Shown in pieces: positions 12,951 through 19,315 of a stretch of DNA of 21,763 nt. The stretch spans positions 1 through 21,763 of the IMG/VR virus record IMGVR_UViG_3300031232_000035; one strand, 5' to 3'. A program made the translations under genes and the position numbers. The notes beneath the pieces are model-generated. The model had not been told where the DNA came from. It searched no databases and saw only the letters and a list, made by a program, of their open reading frames with translations. How positions within the stretch are numbered: position 1 is the stretch's first letter; each line of letters opens with the position of its first letter. The stretch is from a virus.

Positions 12951-14432
12951 ATGCCGATCCCCTCTGATCTGGTGTCACAGCTTCGCCGCCGTCTGAAGGA
13001 CGAGCGGGCCGGGCGAAACTCGTTCCGGTTTCTGTGCACCGATCAGAGCGCCACAGACTGCACGCTCACGATCACGCGCGGTGGCTTGCTGACCACGTTG
13101 CCGATCAACGCTCGGCAAGCTCTCGCGCTGTCGCTCGACCTGTCGGACCCGACCTATGGGACGGTTCGCCAGCTCGTCGACTTCATGAACGTGCAGCCTG
13201 GCTACCTGGTCGAGGTCGATCGCGACTTCGAGCCTGACCACCCAGCAGCCGACCTCGTGCTGCACGGTCCTGCAAGCTGCCTCGGCGGAGCTGTTCCAAT
13301 TCGGTGTCACCTCTACTCGGACGCCGAACTCGAAGAGTTCCTCCGCACCGCCTGTCACCGGCACAACATCCGGTACACCCCCGCAACCGTTCCTGCAGAG
13401 GAAGAGACGTTCGTCCTGATGCTTGCACAGTCGGAGGCGTACCGGTCGCTCGCCGGCGATGCGGCGAAGCGCGCGAACATGGAGTACACGAGCACCGAGC
13501 TGCTCGAGATGGCGGAGGCGCTCGAGTACACGTACAAGGGGGACCGCACCCGCCAGCTCCGCGTGATCCCCGTTGCCACGCCGCTCGACCAGTCGGATAC
13601 CGGCCGAGGCGAGGTCATCACGACCGCTGTCTACCGGCGCTCGATGCGCACGGGCTGGATGGGGCCGATCGGCGCAGCCCTTGAGCCCATCCCGGTTGTC
13701 TTGAGCGTGGAGGACCGGGACATCGAAGACACCAAGGTCACGCTGCGTTGGACGCGGAGCCGCGAGCAGCAGTTCTACGCGTACGAGCTGTGGCGCGACA
13801 CGCGACCGATGATCGAGCGCCCGCCAGACGTCTCGACCATGACGGACGTTCCCGAGGTGCTGCGGGACAACACCAAGAGGGTCTACACCGCCAAGCTCGC
13901 CATGCGGTCCGCTGGCCCGCACTCGATCCGCGAGCGCGTCGGCACGATCGCCATCCTGTCTGAGCAGGGCGGCCAGACGATCAACGGGTTCACAGACACC
14001 GGCTACACGAACCAGAACCCTCGCGGTCTTGGCCCGGCGACCGCACCGCCCCTCGAGCCCAACACGACCTACTACTACCGGATGTTCGTGATCGGTCTGA
14101 ACGACGTGTTCACCGGCAGCAACGAGGTCGTCGTGACGACGAAGTCGATGCGCCCTCTGTTCGCGTCGCTCAACGCGCTCACGCCGACAGCAGGTCCATC
14201 CGGGACCGTGTGCACGCTCAGGGGCACCGGATTCGTTGCCGGCATGCCGGCGAAGTTCGGCGACAAGGACATCGTGGTCACCGTGATCGACTTGACCACC
14301 GCCGTCTTCGTCGTTCCGACGTTCATCAACCAGGTCAACTTCGTCGGCCTGCGCTACGACATCGTCATCCAAGATCCGGTGACGGGGCTGATCGACGTGC
14401 TGGGCAACGGGTTCCAGCTCAACGCCTCATGA
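12951..14432 (+). CDS. Neck/connector protein with FN3-like and IPT/TIG-like domains
   Basis: The 493-residue product appears to have three parts. Residues 1 to ~225 resemble head-tail connector proteins, with LRRRLKDE near the N-terminus, YSDAELEEFLRTA (about 122-134) and LAQSEAYRSLAGDAAKRA (about 153-170). Residues ~245-400 look like a fibronectin-III-type module with an insertion (KVTLRWTRSREQQFYAYELW at the start, NTTYYYRMFVIGLNDVFTGS near the end). Residues ~401-493 resemble an IPT/TIG Ig-like module (LTPTAGPSGTVCTLRGTGF, then a strand-rich end). Ig-type modules on phage heads and necks often bind carbohydrate or act as whiskers. The ATG follows the previous stop by 3 nt without a Shine-Dalgarno; the stop overlaps the next start (ATGA). 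Domain calls are by eye, and the first part is the most certain. Confidence 0.7.
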   Translation: MPIPSDLVSQLRRRLKDERAGRNSFRFLCTDQSATDCTLTITRGGLLTTLPINARQALALSLDLSDPTYGTVRQLVDFMNVQPGYLVEVDRDFEPDHPAADLVLHGPASCLGGAVPIRCHLYSDAELEEFLRTACHRHNIRYTPATVPAEEETFVLMLAQSEAYRSLAGDAAKRANMEYTSTELLEMAEALEYTYKGDRTRQLRVIPVATPLDQSDTGRGEVITTAVYRRSMRTGWMGPIGAALEPIPVVLSVEDRDIEDTKVTLRWTRSREQQFYAYELWRDTRPMIERPPDVSTMTDVPEVLRDNTKRVYTAKLAMRSAGPHSIRERVGTIAILSEQGGQTINGFTDTGYTNQNPRGLGPATAPPLEPNTTYYYRMFVIGLNDVFTGSNEVVVTTKSMRPLFASLNALTPTAGPSGTVCTLRGTGFVAGMPAKFGDKDIVVTVIDLTTAVFVVPTFINQVNFVGLRYDIVIQDPVTGLIDVLGNGFQLNAS

Positions 14433-14881
14433 TCGAGATCGAGCTGACGGGCGTCGAGGAGTTCAAGTCGAACGCCCGGCGGCTGCGCGGCAAGCTCGCC
14501 AAGCTCGGCGACGACGCGGCAAAGGCGTGCGCGGACAAGACGGTTGAATGGCTGCGTAACTCGATCCTGACCCGGTCGCTGAACCTGCAGCCGCTCAGCG
14601 CTCTGTACGCAGCGCGCAAAGGCATCGACAACCCGATCTTGGTCGTCACGCGCGACTACATCGACTCGATGATGGTCAGGCGTTCACCAGAGGCGAATGG
14701 CTGGGCTGTTGACCTGGCCACAGACGAGTTGCGCTCCCTGGCTCAATGGCTCGAGTTCGGCACCCGCACGATGCCGCCGCGCCCGCACTTCCGGCCGGCT
14801 GCGGACTACGCGATGACCCAGATCGCACCAGAGGTCGGGCGCGTCACGCTGATGCGAATCGCAGAGGAGCTAGCCAAGTGA
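14429..14881 (+). CDS. HK97-gp10-like neck/tail-completion protein
   Basis: Start at ATG 14429, overlapping the previous stop (ATGA), gives 150 residues. It begins with a strand-like MIEIELTGVEEFKSNARRL, followed by helices, and near the C-terminus carries the family signature WLEFGTRTMPPRPHFRPAAD (about 107-126), typical of HK97 gp10-type proteins that close the head-tail joint or line the neck. The stop (14879-14881) overlaps the GTG start of the next gene, and GAGGAG for that gene lies inside this one, so the pair is probably coupled. Length fits the family. This is one of the firmer calls among the neck genes. Confidence 0.82.
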   Translation: MIEIELTGVEEFKSNARRLRGKLAKLGDDAAKACADKTVEWLRNSILTRSLNLQPLSALYAARKGIDNPILVVTRDYIDSMMVRRSPEANGWAVDLATDELRSLAQWLEFGTRTMPPRPHFRPAADYAMTQIAPEVGRVTLMRIAEELAK

Positions 14882-15606
14882 TCGGACTCAACACGGATGT
14901 CGGCATCGCCGCGGCACTGACAGGCGTCAGCCCGGCCAAGATCCCGCAGACGACCCTCGCCGCGCTCGGGTTCCCAACCACACTGTACAGCGCCCGGCTG
15001 GAGAACATCCCGTCCGTCAAGGTCGGCCAGCGCGAGCTGCGCACAGGCGGCATCCCGACGCGCGTTCCTGTCTACAGGTTCGGCATGATCGGGCAGCGGA
15101 AGATCGAGGCGTGGCCGTCCATCAGCTATGAGACGGTCGGCTTGCGCTACGACCCAGGGCCTCGCCGGCCTCACTACAGGGACGCGATCTCCACCGAGGT
15201 CGCCGGCTCGCACGTCACTGCAACCTCTCCGATGGGCAACCAGGTGTCCGGCGCTACGCTGCGCCGCGTGCGTCCGCATCCTGAGCCGTACGTCATCCAG
15301 TACCAGATCGACCTGTGGGGCATGCAGAACGACCCTGTGATGCTGATGGTCGCCAGCGTGCTCGAGGCGTTGCCCCCGCGTGGTGGCATCTCGGTGCTGT
15401 GGGCAGACGGCGCCCCCCAGTTCTTGCAGCTCAACCTCGTCACGTCCCTCAACGTCGACGACCCGGAGCCGCAGCTGACCGGCGAGCAGCAGCGCGGCTG
15501 GCACTGGTCCATGACCTACGACATCGAGACCTGGATGGACAACACGCTGGCCACGGTCCTCCATCGCACGATCACCGACCCGACGTTCAACTTCACCAAG
15601 CAGTAG
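14878..15606 (+). CDS. Probable tail terminator or sheath-adjacent neck protein
   Basis: The GTG at 14878 is preceded by GAGGAG at good spacing and overlaps the previous stop; the frame is open further upstream but inside the gp10-like gene. The 242-residue product has alternating strands and helices, with PVYRFGMIGQRKIEAWPSIS (about 62-81) and a C-terminal region PYVIQYQIDLWGMQNDPVML (about 139-158) typical of the small alpha/beta fold of tail terminators, whose YxIDLW-like strand is followed by a helix. Its place between gp10-like protein and the sheath is where terminators usually lie. The family match is by pattern and position; a different connector is possible. Confidence 0.6.
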   Translation: MIGLNTDVGIAAALTGVSPAKIPQTTLAALGFPTTLYSARLENIPSVKVGQRELRTGGIPTRVPVYRFGMIGQRKIEAWPSISYETVGLRYDPGPRRPHYRDAISTEVAGSHVTATSPMGNQVSGATLRRVRPHPEPYVIQYQIDLWGMQNDPVMLMVASVLEALPPRGGISVLWADGAPQFLQLNLVTSLNVDDPEPQLTGEQQRGWHWSMTYDIETWMDNTLATVLHRTITDPTFNFTKQ

Positions 15607-15614
15607 GAGCGAAA

Positions 15615-15890
15615 ATGATCATCATCAACCAGACCAACCGGGCGCTCTCGGTCGACTTCGCGACGGTCGACGGCGCGCTGCGTGGCGGCATGCTCATGCC
15701 GTTCGGACACAGGAACGAAGCCGGTGAGCTCGACGACCGCTGCGAGTGCACGGACGCTGATCTCAAGCAGCCGACGTTCGCCGGCCTTCTCGAGCGCGGT
15801 GATCTCGTCAAGGAAATCCCTGCTCCTGTCAAGAATGTAGCGGCTGCACCTGCAGCTGCGGTACCATCCGCGAAACCCAACAAGGCATAG
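15615..15890 (+). CDS. Hypothetical protein upstream of tail sheath
   Basis: Start at ATG 15615 follows TAGGAGC (15604-15610), a good ribosome binding site, rather than the upstream open frame through the preceding gene. The 91-residue product has a compact first ~70 residues (IIINQTNRALSVDFATVDG, then LKQPTFAGLLERGDLVKEI) and an Ala/Pro/Lys tail (AAAPAAAVPSAKPNKA) that is likely flexible. The end of the compact part resembles that of the gene at 12483. No family recognised; by position it may be a small neck or sheath-assembly accessory. Confidence 0.65.
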   Translation: MIIINQTNRALSVDFATVDGALRGGMLMPFGHRNEAGELDDRCECTDADLKQPTFAGLLERGDLVKEIPAPVKNVAAAPAAAVPSAKPNKA

Positions 15891-15905
15891 TCAGGAGACC
15901 ATCCC

Positions 15906-17672
15906 GTGCCCAACTACCGTTCACCTGGTCTGTACTTCGAGGAGCCGCAAAGCTCGCCCACGCTCGTCACCGCCGCCCCCACCGATGTTGGTGCGATGCT
16001 CGGCGCAGCCACCAAGGGGCCGCCGAACAGGCCGGTCCGCATCACGTCGCTCGACCAGTTCTTCCGGGCGTTCGGCACGTACTTCACCGGGTCGTACCTG
16101 GCACATGGCGCTCGCCAGTTCTTCGAGAACGGCGGCACCGCGTTGTGGGTGAGCCGCGTGATCGGAGCGAGCGGCAGCGTGGTTGCAGCCCGCCAGCTGT
16201 CGAACACCACGCCATCCAGCACCATCCTGCTCGGCGCGTTCTCGGTCGGATCACACGGCAACCTGCTGAGCTGTGACGTCGACCGGGTGAATCCTGTCGT
16301 CGGCGCGCTCGCGACCAGCCTCGGCACAGGCGCCGTGACGTCTGCGGTGCTGAGCGACGTCCGCCAGCTCTATGTCGGCGCGACGATCAACATCCTCAAC
16401 ACGACCAACCTCCGGGTCACCATCACAGGGATCGATCCGACGTCCAAGACGGTGTTCTTCCCGTCGCGCGCGCCGAGCGGCGCGATCACCGCGGCCGGCT
16501 CGACCGTCACGCTCGAGGAGTTCTCGATCACCGTGCTGCGCCAAGGCGTCGTCTCCGAGACGATCCCGGCGGTCGGCGGCATGGCGATGGACCCGACGGC
16601 CGGCAACAAGTATTTCAAGAACGTCATCAACAACAACGACCCGTTCCGCGAGATCGTGGTTACGACCGACAACCTGCTGGCCAACAGCAACACGGTCGAT
16701 CCGCGTCCGGCCAACGACACGGTTCCCGTGCTGTTCGCTGCCGGCGCTGATGGAACGGCGGTCGCCGAAGCCGACATCGTCGGGACCGTCGGCCCCCCAG
16801 GCACCGGATACTTCGCCTTCGATTCGGTCAACGAAGCGTCGATGCTCGCTGCACCTGGCTGGTCAACTGCGGTCTCGAACGCCGGCTTGATCAACTACCT
16901 CGAAGCACGGCTCAGCACCAAGATGTGGGGCATCATCGACGCGCCGAGCGGTCTGACGCCGGCCGGTGCGATCACGTACGTGCAGAGCACAGCGCAGCTG
17001 TTCTCGGCCAACGTCTCGATCTACTACCCGTGGATTCAGCAGGTCGACCCGACCTTCCCAGGCACGCCGAGCGTCCAGAACCTGTTCCCGCCAAGCGGCG
17101 CGGTCATGGGCATGGCAGCTCGCACCGCCTCCAAGTTCGGCGTCCAGCGTGCGCCAGCCGGCACCGAGAAGGGTCGGCTGACCAACGTGACCACGGTGGA
17201 GCGCAAGCTCCTCCAGGCTGACACTGACATCCTCAACCCAGCAGGTATCAACGCCATTCTGGCGCTCGACGGCAAGGGTGTGTGCGTGATGGGTGCTCGC
17301 ACGCTCGCCAAGGGCGACTTCCTCTACGTCAACGTGCGCCGGGTGTTCAACTACATCGAGGCGTCGCTCAAGCAGTCGTACGACGTCATCCTGTTCGAGG
17401 AGAACGACGAGCGGACCCGGTCGTGGATCGAGCGTGGCATCACGTCGTTCCTCAACCAGGAGTGGCGCAACCGCCGGCTCAAGGGCAAGACCGCCTCGGC
17501 CGCGTTCACCGTGAAGTGCAACGAGGACAACAACCCGGCCAGCACGCAGGCGGCGGGCCAGCTGTTCACGGACATCGGGCTTGCGGTCGCTAACCCGGCC
17601 GAGTTCGTCATCTTCCGGCTGTTCCGAGACCAGCGCGAGGCACAGGCCGAGCTGGCGGCGGCTGGTCTCTAA
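15906..17672 (+). CDS. Contractile tail sheath protein
   Basis: The 588-residue product forms the contractile outer tail. It starts with the family's N-terminal SPGLYFEE (about 6-13) and ATKGPPNRPVRITSLDQFFRAFG (about 36-58), has an inserted beta-rich surface part in the middle, and ends with the sheath core: RRVFNYIEASLKQSYDVILF (about 479-498), FLNQEWRNRRLKGKTASAAF (about 516-535), CNEDNNP and a closing VIFRLFRDQREAQAEL. These C-terminal motifs are diagnostic for phage tail sheaths. A GTG start at 15906 is preceded by CAGGAGACC. The tail tube gene follows after 24 nt with its own GGACAGGAG site, as in most myoviruses. Length is within the usual range. Confidence 0.95.
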   Translation: MPNYRSPGLYFEEPQSSPTLVTAAPTDVGAMLGAATKGPPNRPVRITSLDQFFRAFGTYFTGSYLAHGARQFFENGGTALWVSRVIGASGSVVAARQLSNTTPSSTILLGAFSVGSHGNLLSCDVDRVNPVVGALATSLGTGAVTSAVLSDVRQLYVGATINILNTTNLRVTITGIDPTSKTVFFPSRAPSGAITAAGSTVTLEEFSITVLRQGVVSETIPAVGGMAMDPTAGNKYFKNVINNNDPFREIVVTTDNLLANSNTVDPRPANDTVPVLFAAGADGTAVAEADIVGTVGPPGTGYFAFDSVNEASMLAAPGWSTAVSNAGLINYLEARLSTKMWGIIDAPSGLTPAGAITYVQSTAQLFSANVSIYYPWIQQVDPTFPGTPSVQNLFPPSGAVMGMAARTASKFGVQRAPAGTEKGRLTNVTTVERKLLQADTDILNPAGINAILALDGKGVCVMGARTLAKGDFLYVNVRRVFNYIEASLKQSYDVILFEENDERTRSWIERGITSFLNQEWRNRRLKGKTASAAFTVKCNEDNNPASTQAAGQLFTDIGLAVANPAEFVIFRLFRDQREAQAELAAAGL

Positions 17673-17696
17673 CCCCAGGCAGGACAGGAGAGCAAC

Positions 17697-18170
17697 ATGC
17701 CTCGCTCAAGTATCGAAGACCCCCTCAAGAACTCCAACTTCCTCGTCGAAGTCGATGGCTTCGCGAAGGCCGGCTGCACCGAGGTCACCGGGCTCAGCCG
17801 CAAGACCGAGGTCATCAAGTACCGCGAAGGCGGCGACAACGCACAGCCGCGTCTCAGCGCCGGTACCACCGACTTCGATCCGATCGTCATCAAGCGCGGC
17901 ATCTTGCCGGCGACACAGAACGGGGTCGATGACTTCCGCCTGTGGCTGCAGCAGGTGCACAACGTCCAGGCCGTGCGCGCCCAGTCGAAGGACTACCGTC
18001 GCGACCTCGACATCCGCGTGCCCAACCGCGACGGCTCGACCGGTGCGCTGTACCGGATCTACAACGCGTGGCCGAGCGACTGGAAGGGTGGCGACCTCAA
18101 CGCCATGAACAACGACACCTGGATCGAGGAGCTGACGCTGCAGAACGAAGGTGTCGAGCGCGTCCTCTAG
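17697..18170 (+). CDS. Tail tube protein, T4 gp19-like
   Basis: The 157-residue product makes the inner tube of the tail through which DNA passes. Family features include NFLVEVDGFAKAGCTEVTGL (about 12-31), a KYREGGDN turn (about 42-49), VIKRGILP (about 65-72) and the closing LTLQNEGVERVL. These match the T4 gp19-type tube family (length about 150-170). It directly follows the sheath with a strong Shine-Dalgarno (GGACAGGAG before ATG 17697), the universal sheath-tube order. After its stop lies a terminator-like hairpin, which suggests that sheath and tube are the last genes of one transcription unit. Confidence 0.95.
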   Translation: MPRSSIEDPLKNSNFLVEVDGFAKAGCTEVTGLSRKTEVIKYREGGDNAQPRLSAGTTDFDPIVIKRGILPATQNGVDDFRLWLQQVHNVQAVRAQSKDYRRDLDIRVPNRDGSTGALYRIYNAWPSDWKGGDLNAMNNDTWIEELTLQNEGVERVL

Positions 18171-18202
18171 CCCAGGTCAATTCGCCGGCGAGGCATGAAC
18201 AG

Positions 18203-18235
18203 ACGACGGCGCCTCGCGAGGGCGCCATCGGTCGT
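18203..18235 (+). terminator. Terminator-like hairpin after the tail tube gene
   Basis: GGCGCC (18208-18213) pairs with GGCGCC (18221-18226), and the flanking ACGAC (18203-18207) pairs with GTCGT (18231-18235) across a 4-nt bulge. The stem is GC-rich, and TTCT follows directly (18235-18238), though there is no long T-run. It lies 32 nt after the tube stop and just before a -10 box, so a terminator is plausible. Confidence 0.5.
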
Positions 18236-18247
18236 TCTGGGGCGCCG

Positions 18248-18256
18248 TGGTACGAT
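18248..18256 (+). promoter_or_regulatory. Extended -10 promoter (TGGTACGAT)
   Basis: TGGTACGAT fits TGnTAnnnT, is 12 nt after the terminator-like hairpin and 22 nt before the chaperone ATG at 18279, leaving room for the GAAAGG Shine-Dalgarno at 18266-18271. It belongs to the set at 4764, 8059 and 8530. No -35 is clear. Confidence 0.5.
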
Positions 18257-18278
18257 GCTCTCAACGAAAGGCCCACCA

Positions 18279-19136
18279 ATGTACGCACCATCGCAGATCG
18301 CTCTGGCAGAGAACGAGTTCGAGCTTCGCTTCAACGACGACGGCTCCGTCGCCAGCAGGTACCAGCTCGTGGACGTCCGCGGCGAGCTTGAGTTGCCGAT
18401 CGGCTTCTCGGTCGGCGACGTTTTCCATCGCGAGGCGTCGATCGCCCCAATGACCGGCATCGAGGAGGACATGCTCACCGGTGACCACGGCGACCCGATG
18501 ATTCGGATCGTCGCATCGTGTGTGACCCGCCTCGGGCCGATCGAGGTGCGATACGACGACCGTTCGACCGAGACGCGCCGTTCTATGCTTGAGGCGGTCA
18601 AGAAGCTGACGATCGCCGACATCACGTTTCTGCTGTTCGCGATCCGGCGTCGGTCGTTCGTCACGGGCAACGACTACAAGTTCAGCGTCCTTTGCCGGAA
18701 CAAGCGGTGCAAGAACCGCCAGCACAACCACAGGGTCGATCTGGGATCCCTCAACATCCGGCCGGCTCCGTCTAACGTTGCTCGCATCTATGAGTACAGG
18801 CTGCCTGTCACCGGCAAGGTGGTTCGCTTCGGCATGCCCGGGTCCAACGACATCGATCGCCTGATCGCGCTGCAGAAGCAACACGAGGAGGATCGCGCCA
18901 GCGTCGAGCTGTACGCCTCGATCATCGATGTTGACGGCGCCAAGCTCAAGTCGTACCTCGACACGAAGATGTGGCCGCTGGACGACCGCGACTCGCTCCG
19001 CGGCGAGATGTCCGACAAGGTCAACTACGGGATCGACGTCAAGGTCGACGTCGCCGACTGCCCCGGCTGTGGCAGCACGATGGAGGTGGGAATCGACATC
19101 AAGCCGGGTTTTTTCCGACCCACGCTGAGCCGCTGA
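18279..19136 (+). CDS. Tail assembly chaperone, upstream (zero-frame) product
   Basis: The 285-residue product sits between tail tube and tape measure, the position of tail assembly chaperones. I choose the ATG at 18279 because GAAAGG (18266-18271) precedes it; an in-frame ATG at 18195 would translate the terminator-like hairpin and the promoter. The protein starts with strands (LAENEFELRFNDDGSV), has helical parts, and carries four cysteines in two pairs, CRNKRC (139, 144) and CPGC (261, 264), which could form a split zinc ribbon; baseplate-related proteins of T4-like phages placed here sometimes have similar pairs. A TTTTTTC slip site near the end (19109-19115) would let some ribosomes enter the -1 frame. 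The zero-frame end is FFRPTLSR. Length is greater than usual for such chaperones, so a baseplate-type protein is the alternative. Confidence 0.75.
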   Translation: MYAPSQIALAENEFELRFNDDGSVASRYQLVDVRGELELPIGFSVGDVFHREASIAPMTGIEEDMLTGDHGDPMIRIVASCVTRLGPIEVRYDDRSTETRRSMLEAVKKLTIADITFLLFAIRRRSFVTGNDYKFSVLCRNKRCKNRQHNHRVDLGSLNIRPAPSNVARIYEYRLPVTGKVVRFGMPGSNDIDRLIALQKQHEEDRASVELYASIIDVDGAKLKSYLDTKMWPLDDRDSLRGEMSDKVNYGIDVKVDVADCPGCGSTMEVGIDIKPGFFRPTLSR

Positions 19137-19315
19137 CGGTTGGACGAACCAGCGACGGCGTGGAGATACAGCTCTCGGCCTTCATGCAGGACTGCACGGT
19201 CATCAGCCGTGAGTGGCGCTGGCCGCCGAGCGAGATCAAGAAGATGACGATCCTAGAGCGCGAGAACCTGGTCAACCTCGCGATCCTGTACGACCAACGA
19301 AGGCGCAACAGATGA
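18279..19315 (+). CDS. Tail assembly chaperone, -1 frameshift extension product
   Basis: If ribosomes slip back one base at TTTTTTC (19109-19115), the zero-frame protein (279 residues to the slip) continues for 66 more residues in the -1 frame and stops at 19313-19315, giving about 345 residues. The extension (PTHAEPLTVGRTSDGVEIQL at its start; ISREWRWPPSEIKKMTILER further on) has good composition and no other start signal: there is no Shine-Dalgarno and no suitable ATG at its head, so frameshifting is the natural way to express it. Its stop overlaps the tape measure start (ATGA at 19312-19315). In many tailed phages the analogous G/GT pair is made by such a slip and both forms load the tape measure. 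The joined coordinates are 18279-19115 then 19115-19315. Confidence 0.72.
19109..19115 (+). promoter_or_regulatory. Programmed -1 frameshift slippery heptamer TTTTTTC
   Basis: Read in the zero frame the bases are T TTT TTC, a perfect X XXY YYZ heptamer in which both tRNAs can re-pair after slipping back one base. The zero frame stops 21 nt later and the -1 frame runs to the tape measure start. A hairpin follows at 19131-19154. Confidence 0.78.
19131..19154 (+). other. Hairpin downstream of the slip site
   Basis: CGCTG (19131-19135) pairs with CAGCG (19150-19154) and GTT (19139-19141) with AAC (19147-19149), with a 3-nt bulge and a 5-nt loop. It begins 15 nt after the heptamer, a little farther than the usual 5-9 nt for a stimulatory structure, so its effect on frameshifting is uncertain. 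Confidence 0.4.

Noticed and set aside
18195-18278. Upstream ATG extending the chaperone by 28 residues
   Set aside because: It lies before the terminator-like hairpin and the extended -10, has no good ribosome binding site and gives an Arg-rich low-information N-terminus; ATG 18279 with GAAAGG is better.
19213-19311. Upstream extension of the tape measure frame
   Set aside because: It overlaps the -1 chaperone extension, has charged low-information sequence and no Shine-Dalgarno; ATG 19312 has GAAGG and the usual 4-base overlap.
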